Position numbers and translations under genes: made by a program. From NCBI GenBank assembly GCA_030435675.1, contig CM059624.1, positions 13,044,769-13,108,768 on the forward strand: 64,000 nt of DNA, written 5' to 3'. This document shows positions 54,856 to 64,000 of this stretch, in pieces (the first letter of the stretch is position 1; the number at the start of each line of letters is the position of its first letter). The notes beneath the pieces are model-generated. The model worked only from the letters and a program-made list of their open reading frames with translations. It did no database searches and was not told where the DNA came from. The DNA is from Steinernema hermaphroditum (Eukaryota > Nematoda > Chromadorea > Rhabditida > Steinernematidae).

Positions 54856-57161
54856 TTAGCAAAAGTGGCAGTAGACATTTGTGGACCCTTTCCACCAAGC
54901 CCCAGAGGCAATCGATACATTTTAAACATTCTTGATCTTTTCACAAAATACGTTGTCTCTGTCCCGCTGAAGGAATACACTTCGGTTACGGTAGCGCGTG
55001 CCATCATGAATCACCTAGTGTTGGTTTTTGGTTCGCCGGGAGAGATGCTCTCTGATAACGCCAGCTATTTTTCTTCAGCGGTGTTTAAGGAATTTTGCGA
55101 TCTACTGGAGATAGAAAAGATCTTCTCAGTGCCTTATTACCGCCAAGGCAACCTTCCCACCCTCTCCGCCCTTAACGATGGTCAGAAGAAAGCGGCGGAA
55201 GCCTTCATTCTCTCCAATGAACCCGTGCACTATGTGCAAGCTCCGGCGGGTACTGGCAAAACGAGGATGATTGCCGCGATGGTAGGATGCTTGCACTCTC
55301 AGCCACACACCTTGGCGAAAGGAATCGTCATCACCGCGACGACGAACAACTCGGTGCTTAATGTGCTTCAGACCCTAATAAAGGAGTCCCTCTCCACGGC
55401 GAAAATCATCTTCATCCAAAGCGACCTAGAAGGCCGCCGAACCCGTGAAAACGGGAAGTGTCCCGAGGACGTCTACAAGGTGGTCGAGTACGCGAGGCTC
55501 CTGGCAGGCAGTCCGCTGGTGAAGGATCCGGAATGTCAGCTGCTCCAGCACTATGTCGAGGCCAAAGAAGCAGGAATCCGCTCCATACTGGAGGCGAGAG
55601 CCGTGGGTTTGGTTATCCGTCTATGTAGGCCGGACATCATCGTGGCCACCATGGCCATGGTTCAGGCGCATTGCAAGGCAATTAGCCCTCGGGCCAATTA
55701 CCTTATGATCGATGAGGCCGGACAGGTCTCCGTAGCCCAATGCGCAGCCCTGGCAGCAACGTGTGCGAAGCTGGAAAAGCTCCTGATCACAGGAGACATC
55801 TTCCAGCTTCCCGCATACACCCACCGGCTAAAGGGGGACGTGCTAAAAGGAGGCATTGAATCTGTCATCACGGCGGTGAATCGCAGGCATAACCGTCCTC
55901 TGCTATTACATAGCAGCCAGGATGAATCTGGAGAGGAAGATCACCTCACTCGATGTGCGGGTCACTACGGTCGACGGCTTCCAAGGTCGCGAGGATGAAA
56001 TTATCATCGTTGTCACCACGCGAACTTCGAGCATTACCGAACAAGGCGGCATCACCCGTGCTTCCGGCTCATCTGACGAGGATTTCCTTCTCAGTGACGA
56101 AAGGGCAGTCGTCTCACTAACCCGTGCCCGAGAGGGCCTATTCATTCTAAGAGACGTAAACTTCCTCATGGCCGGCGACAAGTGGGCCACGTTCCTCAGG
56201 CAAGCGGCCACGCTGACCTACTTCGTCACCGAGGGTCGGGTACAACTGATCCCAAGACAGCTGATCCCATGGACAACTGATCACAGGTACAACTGATCAC
56301 AGGGACAACTGATCACAGGGACAACTGATCCCACGATGTCCAAATCGATTTCGGCGGTGTGCCGAAAGTTGTGTGAAAATACGTTCTCTGTCAATCTGGC
56401 CTTCGTTCCCGTGGGCCGAGTCTACGAGGGCTTGTGTCCTCTTTGGGACGATACGAATAGAATGATGCTACATGCAAAATGAATTCAGATCTCCATAACT
56501 CGCAATATAGGCTGCATAACGTATCAGCTGTTAAGACTTTTAAGGCTCGCTTAAAATCAATAGGCATAAGCCTAAGCCGGAGCCTGAGCCAAGCCTTGAT
56601 GTTAAGCCCCTTCGACAAAAATGAATAAAGAGTTCGCCTGTGGATCGCCCGTAGCTTAAATTTTGTATGTTCCTTTAGCCTTACTAACGTGTCTATAGGA
56701 ATCAAAATCAAAGAAAAATCAAAGATAGATGGTCTCTCAGAAGAGAAGGTACAATATTAACGCAACTATTTTCGCGTAGCTAAGCCAACTCTTAGGCTAA
56801 ACCCAGTCTAAGCCTATGAATATAAAAGCTAAAGCTTACGCTATCTAAGGCCATGCACCTATACCGATCACGACGACCTATCCGATCACGAATTATTCTC
56901 GCACAATGGTCGGCACACCGCCGAAAGCTATTTGGGCATCGTGGGATCAGCCGTCTGTGGGATCAGTTGTCCCTGGGATCAGTCGTCCCTGGGATCAGTT
57001 GTCCGTGGGATCAGTTGTCCGTGGGATCAGTTGCGATGACGCCGTCACCGAAGACTACTCCAAGCGACTGGCGGAGGCAGGCCAAGTGGACTGCGCCCAA
57101 ATCAAGGCTGTCACCTCCTTCTCGTCCTTCCAAAAGGAAACGAAGCACATGGAGCGCTAAC
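54856..57161 (+). CDS. Integrase (rve)-SF1 helicase chimera, interrupted; unit 1
   Basis: An open frame from 54856 (after GTCTTAG; no ATG, so a 5' exon is missing or absent) to 55998, continuing in another frame to ~56250. Residues ~1-93 (numbered from 54865) are a retroelement integrase core with the first two acidic residues (VDICGPF, LSDNAS) but not the third. At YYRQ|GNLPTL it switches without a break to an Upf1-like SF1 helicase: Walker A APAGTGKT (126-133), DEAGQ (283), GDIFQLP. At ~55920 the frame shifts to VTTVDGFQGREDE and ALTRAR-type SLTRAREGLFI, and the usual motif IV region (YRxHP) is absent. A foldback element (56248-57035) then splits off the last ~40 codons (EDYSKRLAEAGQVDC..., stop 57161). 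Probably non-functional as a helicase, or a new composite gene. Confidence 0.6.
56248..57035. mobile_element. Foldback-type element with minisatellite inverted ends; unit 1
   Basis: The left end (56248-56378) has about six copies of a 16-bp-period repeat, (GG)ACAACTGATC(C/A)CA. The right end (56898-57035) has the inverse, GGGATCAGTTGTCC(C/G)TG, also about six. The inverted similarity continues inward through TTTCGGCGGTGTGCCGA. The ~520-bp interior has no transposase ORF. It lies inside the 3' part of the helicase frame. Confidence 0.8.
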
Positions 57162-57325
57162 TGCAGATACTGCCAACCTTAAATTTTGTCTCTCTTCTCT
57201 CTCTTCAATAAACTTCTCTCTCTCGATTGCGCGCCCTCTCCCGCGATGCCCCGCCCCCATACCGGGAGCGCTTGACGGAATCCGCAGGCGCCAGATGCCG
57301 GCATCATTCGACACTTGCATGAGAT

Positions 57326-57976
57326 ATGAACAGGTCGCTTCTATGCCCCTGTTTTAATATCGACGGATACCGTCCCCACTACCATCCTTCCGCGTTCGCC
57401 TTTTACAGTGCCGACTACGTTCCTCAGAACGTCACAGCCGAACTCTATGGCTGGAGGCGCGCGTTTCGCTGCGCGGCGGTTCACCTGCTTCACCCTAACC
57501 CACGCGACAGCGATGACCAGTTCATCATCCTCGCGAGTTGCTCTTTCACCAATGCCATCAAGGTAGATGAAGCAGAGCTAAAGACGCTCCGAGACTTCCT
57601 GACTCTCCTCTGTGGGCATTTCGGTCTGCACGAGCAGATCTATCTTGATCGCACTGCTCCCTTCAGTCTGGATTCCAGCAACCTTAACTACAACCCCTTT
57701 CGATTCATTGCTAGAGACTTCTCATGGGATCTGAGACATCCCTCGGAGCACTTTGATTCCATAAAGCCGTTCACAGCCGACTCTGTCTTCGCGGACTTCG
57801 CAGCCGTCCTAGCTCGCATTCACGAGCGACGACAGGCCTCACTGCTCTGCTCGCTCGGCTTGGTGTCCAACCTTGTGGCTGCACACAACGTAAGCCCACA
57901 TCCGGACATGAGTGGCTACTCCCCGGTGCAAGCTATTGCTGCAGTAACGCCTGCACACGCACCCCGCCCATTCTAA
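57326..57976 (+). CDS. Hypothetical 216-aa ORF; unit 1
   Basis: A single open frame from MNRSLLCPCFNIDGYRPHYH to HAPRPF, with C-rich third positions suggesting real coding. A folded-looking N-part (YGWRRAFRCAAVHLLHP, FIILASCSF, LKTLRDFLTLLCGHFGL) is followed by helices (VFADFAAVLARIHERRQASL). No motif or family recognised, no signal or TM. Followed by direct repeats ACCATCTCAGCGG(A/G)TCCCGC at 57985-58055. Repeated unchanged in unit 2. Confidence 0.42.
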   Translation: MNRSLLCPCFNIDGYRPHYHPSAFAFYSADYVPQNVTAELYGWRRAFRCAAVHLLHPNPRDSDDQFIILASCSFTNAIKVDEAELKTLRDFLTLLCGHFGLHEQIYLDRTAPFSLDSSNLNYNPFRFIARDFSWDLRHPSEHFDSIKPFTADSVFADFAAVLARIHERRQASLLCSLGLVSNLVAAHNVSPHPDMSGYSPVQAIAAVTPAHAPRPF

Positions 57977-58167
57977 TGCGGACTTCGCAAACCTCAAGCT
58001 ATACCATCTCAGCGGATCCCGCTAACCTCAACTTCTACCATCTCAGCGGGTCCCGCGAAACTTAACAACTCTCTCATCCAAGTGGATACCACAAACCCTG
58101 GACTTATCTTGAGTGCTCGCTCCACTCGTCAAGGTGTATATTGTGTACGCCCAAAGTGTAGACGTGG

Positions 58168-58465
58168 TACAACGGTACAACCCGTCCGAGGAAGTACGCG
58201 CCTTCGATCAGGATCTGATACAAGCGTCTATAACCCAGTATTGGGGAGCTGCTCTGGCTGAGTTCTAATGCTGAGTTCAGACGCCTTATTGTGTCTAGTG
58301 TCGTCTGATTGTGTCTGATTAATTTCTGGGAACATGGATCACCTTAGAAACATGCTAAAGACACAAACGCCTACAAATTTAGGCTGTAGGACTCACTTCG
58401 CTGGCGGTCAGAGTATGCGATGACGTTGTGCTGGTCTGCGACCTCGTAGTCGCTGTGCTCGAGAT
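58168..58465. other. Segment present only in tandem copy 2
   Basis: About 300 bp between the shared AAAGTGTAGACGTG and GCTCTGTG(G)AAAAAAA anchors, with no counterpart in copy 1. It contains GTGTCTAGTGTCGTCTGATTG-like AGAC/GTCT words and no ORF of note. Either an insertion in copy 2 or a deletion in copy 1. Confidence 0.75.
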
Positions 58466-58599
58466 TAGCTCACGTTGCTCTGTGAAAAAAAAGATTCGGA
58501 GCATTGTATTGCATCGCAAGCGATATTTCTTTTTGGCGTCGCTTTGATGCCAAACAGCCATATCACCATCCGAAAACAGGTCGCAGAACGTGCACAGGG

Positions 58600-59568
58600 A
58601 TGGATAGCGTTCCCTTTAACTTCTTCGACGCTGTTTTCGAGTCGATACACTTCGACACAATCAAACGAGCGAAGGATCTTGGTGGTAACTTCGGCAGCAT
58701 CGCGGCGGACTTCTTTCAAAATTGTCACGATTACTATGTGAACGTCCATAACGGGGCTACAAAAGGAGTTCTTGGTAAATTGTTACACAACGACTCACGT
58801 TGGTCACTAACTCAAGAGCCACTCTTGAAAAAATTCGCGCGGTTAGTTAGCGTCACTATTAGCACGGAAAAAGAAGAATTCGAGGAGGAGGTTTTCGATT
58901 GTTTGCGATCGATTCACCGAAACTGTGGGTACCGTATTACTTTTTTATGTTCGGCAATCAGCAAAACTTTCATGGAATGGGCGACTTCATGTAGGATGGT
59001 CAAAGATATGCACTTTTCAAAGAAATTGGATGCTGCTTCTTTTCAGCTCTGTCGTGAATTTGTGGAGAAAAGTACATTGGTGAAGCTTGTGCTTGGGTAC
59101 GCCTTACACGACGACGAGCGGATGTTCGATTTGATGAAAACGGTCCTCGTTCAAAAACAGTTCCAGACGCTTGTGATCGGGGGCTGTAGCAGTGCCGTCC
59201 TGCAAGAACTCCTCACATTTTACGCGGAACATGTACAAAAAGGAGAAGAAGCAGGTTATTACGCAAAACAACGTCCTAACAGAAGGATTGGTTTCTTTGG
59301 GCGTTGGTCTGGGTGTTGGAAGGAAACTACGAAACTGTTTAAAGATAAGCTGGAACTCTGCTCGAAAGAAGAAAGTGAATCCGTTGGAAACCAGTTTTGT
59401 TTAGCCTCCTGTGACAATCTCGTTGAACCTTCCCGCGTGTACAGACTCCACTACGGTAGCTTACGTGCCTACTTTCGCTTTGAATGCACGCGTAAACCTG
59501 AAAACATGTCCGAATTGAACTTCCTAGGAGACAAAGAAACGTCACGTGCTCGTCTATTGCTACTATAA
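58600..59568 (+). CDS. Orphan-family protein in tandem unit 2
   Basis: 322-aa intronless paralogue of the gene at 52653, start MDSVPFNFFDAVFESIHFD at 58600. Differences are spread over the ORF: K/N, Q/H, I/T, I/K, F/L plus GK inserted near residues 49-56, then P/H, N/T, L/S, L/V, K/T, L/V, S/A, A/G, H/N. Of 20 base changes 14 alter the protein. Both copies remain open to the same C-terminus (SRARLLLL), so neither is an obvious pseudogene. Confidence 0.72.
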   Translation: MDSVPFNFFDAVFESIHFDTIKRAKDLGGNFGSIAADFFQNCHDYYVNVHNGATKGVLGKLLHNDSRWSLTQEPLLKKFARLVSVTISTEKEEFEEEVFDCLRSIHRNCGYRITFLCSAISKTFMEWATSCRMVKDMHFSKKLDAASFQLCREFVEKSTLVKLVLGYALHDDERMFDLMKTVLVQKQFQTLVIGGCSSAVLQELLTFYAEHVQKGEEAGYYAKQRPNRRIGFFGRWSGCWKETTKLFKDKLELCSKEESESVGNQFCLASCDNLVEPSRVYRLHYGSLRAYFRFECTRKPENMSELNFLGDKETSRARLLLL

Positions 59569-60808
59569 TCTTTGTACTTTGATGTAATATCTCCAGTTGT
59601 ATCTCACGTTAATGTGTAAATAAATGTTTTGTGTAAAAAAGTGTCTCTCGGTCAATTCTTCACTGCCCTGAAGAAATTCAGCAATTGGTTCTTTTAAATT
59701 AAGCTTGGTACAAAGGGAAGGGCACTGTTGGTTCGAACTCGGGTCTTGTTTTTTCGACTCCTTGTTCTGTCCTACGTGCGCTCCACAACGTGGAAGTGAT
59801 GGACAAAGGTGAAAATGCCGTCTTCCAGATCGTTCCGAGATACGGACAAGAATGCAGGTCAAGTTGGGGTCCTCCGTTTTGAATGGAACGTGATGCCCAG
59901 AAGCACGTGATGCCCAATGTTCTCACTTGTTCTCATTCAATAATACAGTAAAAGATTGTGGCGATCTCGCGGGATACTTTCGCATGCAAGCGCTCCATGT
60001 TTCTCTATCTCTGGTGCTATTACAAATTTAAAAGTTTTGATATCCCAAACCACCTGAGGATTCTCAAAATCACATGTAAATCCGTGTAGTGACTCCATGA
60101 GCTCATTTCTACCTTTACGAAATGGAGACCAAATGTGAAAAAATGTCCCTACCATTCCTAAAAAGTTCGACTACGCGAGACTTCACATTTACAAGCTCCA
60201 CAATGGCTATCCACTTTGAGCTGAGAGTGACAAATAGGACTCTGGATCGTCGTCGGGTTCGTCGGAAAATTCGTTTTATACTCATATGCGCTGAAGACTG
60301 CGTAGCCGAAGAGTCTGTTGCGGTGGTTTGGGACCTTCAAGACTACTAAATTACTAAACTAAAAAGACTAAATTTATTCTACATTTTCCAAGCTTCTTAC
60401 CCATAATAAATTTGATCAAAACCACATGACCTGTTTAATCAGGCTTGGGTCGCGTCCCAGTCCCTCCACGTCTGACTCATCGGCCTCCTGGTCATCAGTG
60501 TCCGAGTTGAATCTCTAACTATCCTTCTGAACTTGTTGACTTGCGCTTTTCAGTTAGCTTGTGTCCCTTCCAGCTCGGCGATTATCCTCTGCTGGTATCT
60601 AGATTCGATCCTTTTCTGTTCAAGTAGACTCTCAAGCCCCTCCTACGCTTCATGTGCACGCTTCAGTTGCCTTCGATGACCTAAAAAGGTTGGCAGCGTC
60701 TTCTGTAGGGCTCCGGATTAGCGATCAGTTCGTTGAGGTCATTGGGAAATTCATCTTCTTTGTCCACATGCATTGAAGACTGTCTAGAGACGTGCGACGA
60801 ATTCAGTC
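59569..60808. other. Spacer, unit 2
   Basis: Appears identical to 53616-54855; same decayed antisense traces, no supported gene. Confidence 0.4.
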
Positions 60809-63114
60809 TTAGCAAAAGTGGCAGTAGACATTTGTGGACCCTTTCCACCAAGCCCCAGAGGCAATCGATACATTTTAAACATTCTTGATCTTTTCACAAA
60901 ATACGTTGTCTCTGTCCCGCTGAAGGAATACACTTCGGTTACGGTAGCGCGTGCCATCATGAATCACCTAGTGTTGGTTTTTGGTTCGCCGGGAGAGATG
61001 CTCTCTGATAACGCCAGCTATTTTTCTTCAGCGGTGTTTAAGGAATTTTGCGATCTACTGGAGATAGAAAAGATCTTCTCAGTGCCTTATTACCGCCAAG
61101 GCAACCTTCCCACCCTCTCCGCCCTTAACGATGGTCAGAAGAAAGCGGCGGAAGCCTTCATTCTCTCCAATGAACCCGTGCACTATGTGCAAGCTCCGGC
61201 GGGTACTGGCAAAACGAGGATGATTGCCGCGATGGTAGGATGCTTGCACTCTCAGCCACACACCTTGGCGAAAGGAATCGTCATCACCGCGACGACGAAC
61301 AACTCGGTGCTTAATGTGCTTCAGACCCTAATAAAGGAGTCCCTCTCCACGGCGAAAATCATCTTCATCCAAAGCGACCTAGAAGGCCGCCGAACCCGTG
61401 AAAACGGGAAGTGTCCCGAGGACGTCTACAAGGTGGTCGAGTACGCGAGGCTCCTGGCAGGCAGTCCGCTGGTGAAGGATCCGGAATGTCAGCTGCTCCA
61501 GCACTATGTCGAGGCCAAAGAAGCAGGAATCCGCTCCATACTGGAGGCGAGAGCCGTGGGTTTGGTTATCCGTCTATGTAGGCCGGACATCATCGTGGCC
61601 ACCATGGCCATGGTTCAGGCGCATTGCAAGGCAATTAGCCCTCGGGCCAATTACCTTATGATCGATGAGGCCGGACAGGTCTCCGTAGCCCAATGCGCAG
61701 CCCTGGCAGCAACGTGTGCGAAGCTGGAAAAGCTCCTGATCACAGGAGACATCTTCCAGCTTCCCGCATACACCCACCGGCTAAAGGGGGACGTGCTAAA
61801 AGGAGGCATTGAATCTGTCATCACGGCGGTGAATCGCAGGCATAACCGTCCTCTGCTATTACATAGCAGCCAGGATGAATCTGGAGAGGAAGATCACCTC
61901 ACTCGATGTGCGGGTCACTACGGTCGACGGCTTCCAAGGTCGCGAGGATGAAATTATCATCGTTGTCACCACGCGAACTTCGAGCATTACCGAACAAGGC
62001 GGCATCACCCGTGCTTCCGGCTCATCTGACGAGGATTTCCTTCTCAGTGACGAAAGGGCAGTCGTCTCACTAACCCGTGCCCGAGAGGGCCTATTCATTC
62101 TAAGAGACGTAAACTTCCTCATGGCCGGCGACAAGTGGGCCACGTTCCTCAGGCAAGCGGCCACGCTGACCTACTTCGTCACCGAGGGTCGGGTACAACT
62201 GATCCCAAGACAGCTGATCCCATGGACAACTGATCACAGGTACAACTGATCACAGGGACAACTGATCACAGGGACAACTGATCCCACGATGTCCAAATCG
62301 ATTTCGGCGGTGTGCCGAAAGTTGTGTGAAAATACGTTCTCTGTCAATCTGGCCTTCGTTCCCGTGGGCCGAGTCTACGAGGGCTTGTGTCCTCTTTGGG
62401 ACGATACGAATAGAATGATGCTACATGCAAAATGAATTCAGATCTCCATAACTCGCAATATAGGCTGCATAACGTATCAGCTGTTAAGACTTTTAAGGCT
62501 CGCTTAAAATCAATAGGCATAAGCCTAAGCCGGAGCCTGAGCCAAGCCTTGATGTTAAGCCCCTTCGACAAAAATGAATAAAGAGTTCGCCTGTGGATCG
62601 CCCGTAGCTTAAATTTTGTATGTTCCTTTAGCCTTACTAACGTGTCTATAGGAATCAAAATCAAAGAAAAATCAAAGATAGATGGTCTCTCAGAAGAGAA
62701 GGTACAATATTAACGCAACTATTTTCGCGTAGCTAAGCCAACTCTTAGGCTAAACCCAGTCTAAGCCTATGAATATAAAAGCTAAAGCTTACGCTATCTA
62801 AGGCCATGCACCTATACCGATCACGACGACCTATCCGATCACGAATTATTCTCGCACAATGGTCGGCACACCGCCGAAAGCTATTTGGGCATCGTGGGAT
62901 CAGCCGTCTGTGGGATCAGTTGTCCCTGGGATCAGTCGTCCCTGGGATCAGTTGTCCGTGGGATCAGTTGTCCGTGGGATCAGTTGCGATGACGCCGTCA
63001 CCGAAGACTACTCCAAGCGACTGGCGGAGGCAGGCCAAGTGGACTGCGCCCAAATCAAGGCTGTCACCTCCTTCTCGTCCTTCCAAAAGGAAACGAAGCA
63101 CATGGAGCGCTAAC
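60809..63114 (+). CDS. Integrase-SF1 helicase chimera, interrupted; unit 2
   Basis: Second copy of the 54856-57161 chimera, offset by 5953 bp. The translated frames (60818-61951, 61875-62249, and the end at 63113) are identical to unit 1, including the missing third integrase acidic residue, the frame change at ~61873, the absent motif IV region and the foldback insertion. The shared defects show they predate the duplication or the conversion event that made the copies identical. Confidence 0.6.
62201..62988. mobile_element. Foldback-type element with minisatellite inverted ends; unit 2
   Basis: Same element and same insertion site as at 56248-57035, carried along by the tandem duplication. 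Confidence 0.8.
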
Positions 63115-63278
63115 TGCAGATACTGCCAACCTTAAATTTTGTCTCTCTTCTCTCTCTTCAATAAACTTCTCTCTCTCGATTGCGCGCCCTCTCCCGCGAT
63201 GCCCCGCCCCCATACCGGGAGCGCTTGACGGAATCCGCAGGCGCCAGATGCCGGCATCATTCGACACTTGCATGAGAT

Positions 63279-63929
63279 ATGAACAGGTCGCTTCTATGCC
63301 CCTGTTTTAATATCGACGGATACCGTCCCCACTACCATCCTTCCGCGTTCGCCTTTTACAGTGCCGACTACGTTCCTCAGAACGTCACAGCCGAACTCTA
63401 TGGCTGGAGGCGCGCGTTTCGCTGCGCGGCGGTTCACCTGCTTCACCCTAACCCACGCGACAGCGATGACCAGTTCATCATCCTCGCGAGTTGCTCTTTC
63501 ACCAATGCCATCAAGGTAGATGAAGCAGAGCTAAAGACGCTCCGAGACTTCCTGACTCTCCTCTGTGGGCATTTCGGTCTGCACGAGCAGATCTATCTTG
63601 ATCGCACTGCTCCCTTCAGTCTGGATTCCAGCAACCTTAACTACAACCCCTTTCGATTCATTGCTAGAGACTTCTCATGGGATCTGAGACATCCCTCGGA
63701 GCACTTTGATTCCATAAAGCCGTTCACAGCCGACTCTGTCTTCGCGGACTTCGCAGCCGTCCTAGCTCGCATTCACGAGCGACGACAGGCCTCACTGCTC
63801 TGCTCGCTCGGCTTGGTGTCCAACCTTGTGGCTGCACACAACGTAAGCCCACATCCGGACATGAGTGGCTACTCCCCGGTGCAAGCTATTGCTGCAGTAA
63901 CGCCTGCACACGCACCCCGCCCATTCTAA
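63279..63929 (+). CDS. Hypothetical 216-aa ORF; unit 2
   Basis: Translation identical to the 57326-57976 ORF; no family recognised. The absence of any change over 216 codons reflects recent copying and is not evidence of selection. Confidence 0.42.
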   Translation: MNRSLLCPCFNIDGYRPHYHPSAFAFYSADYVPQNVTAELYGWRRAFRCAAVHLLHPNPRDSDDQFIILASCSFTNAIKVDEAELKTLRDFLTLLCGHFGLHEQIYLDRTAPFSLDSSNLNYNPFRFIARDFSWDLRHPSEHFDSIKPFTADSVFADFAAVLARIHERRQASLLCSLGLVSNLVAAHNVSPHPDMSGYSPVQAIAAVTPAHAPRPF

Positions 63930-64000
63930 TGCGGACTTCGCAAACCTCAAGCTATACCATCTCAGCGGATCCCGCTAACCTCAACTTCTACCATCTCAGC

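Larger units (their letters stand above)
52485..58130 (+). repeat. Large tandem duplication, copy 1
   Basis: First unit of a head-to-tail duplication. Homology to copy 2 starts at AAGGTGTATATTATGTGCGC (52485), matching AAGGTGTATATTGTGTACGC at 58131, with unrelated sequence before each, so the copies abut exactly. The unit is 5646 bp here. It carries an orphan gene, an integrase-helicase chimera, a foldback-type element and a 216-aa ORF. Confidence 0.92.
58131..64000 (+). repeat. Large tandem duplication, copy 2 (runs off the window)
   Basis: Starts immediately after copy 1. 58168-58465 is absent from copy 1; beyond it, positions correspond to copy 1 plus 5953. From ~59519 to the window end I see no difference from copy 1 (~4.5 kb), while the orphan gene before that carries 20 substitutions and a 6-bp indel. 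The right boundary lies outside the window, so further copies are possible. Confidence 0.92.

Noticed and set aside
1..64000. CRISPR arrays, bacterial operons or prophage
   Set aside because: Introns, nuclear-type tRNAs and nematode gene families show eukaryotic DNA, and the spaced repeats seen are transposon ends or minisatellites.

Overview
The window looks like nuclear DNA from a rhabditid-type nematode, probably a diplogastrid such as Pristionchus (inference). Most introns are 40-50 bp with GT..TTTCAG-type ends. Coding regions often start just after a trans-splice-like acceptor. Recognisable genes match nematode families: an srsx chemoreceptor, EF-2, beta-NAC (icd-1), a TPXL-1-like Aurora activator, a glutamate carboxypeptidase 2 homologue, a sigma-type GST, two TIL-domain secreted proteins, synaptobrevin (snb-1), syntaxin-18 and makorin (lep-2). 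No database search was possible; names rest on motif and sequence recognition.

Layout. 1-2.5 kb is gene-free, with an SL1-RNA-like remnant, a GC-rich tandem repeat and a tRNA-derived-SINE-like element. 2.5-20.7 kb is gene-dense: srsx GPCR, a 551-aa unknown protein, an orphan-family ORF, eef-2, icd-1, an SRR1-domain gene (a broken inverted piece of it lies at 3.6 kb), a 302-aa unknown protein, a TPX2-like gene, and a tail-to-tail minus-strand carboxypeptidase. 21-25.7 kb is repeat-rich: a decayed Polinton/Maverick-type DNA polymerase B fragment with internal duplication, an element with ~60-bp inverted ends, and a 499-bp MITE with 185-bp inverted repeats and a TTA target duplication. 26-32 kb holds the GST, a four-TM protein, tRNA-Met, divergent TIL genes and a weak ORF. 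32-47.8 kb is nearly gene-free, with one intact orphan-family gene, a fragment of another, a second identical tRNA-Met, a 46-bp-arm hairpin and decayed repeats. 47.9-51.9 kb carries snb-1, syx-18 (both SNAREs) and makorin.

The most unusual part is 52.5 kb to the window end: a head-to-tail duplication of a roughly 5.65-5.95 kb unit. Each unit contains an orphan-family gene, a chimeric ORF joining a truncated retroelement integrase to an Upf1-like SF1 helicase, a foldback-type element with 16-bp minisatellite inverted ends that interrupts the helicase 3' part, and a 216-aa unknown ORF. The orphan genes differ at 20 sites plus a 6-bp indel, while the following ~4.5 kb appears identical between copies.

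An orphan family (F-box/FTH-like in general layout) recurs at 6.7, 34.9, 37.9 (fragment), 52.7 and 58.6 kb, as expected of a fast-turnover lineage-specific family.
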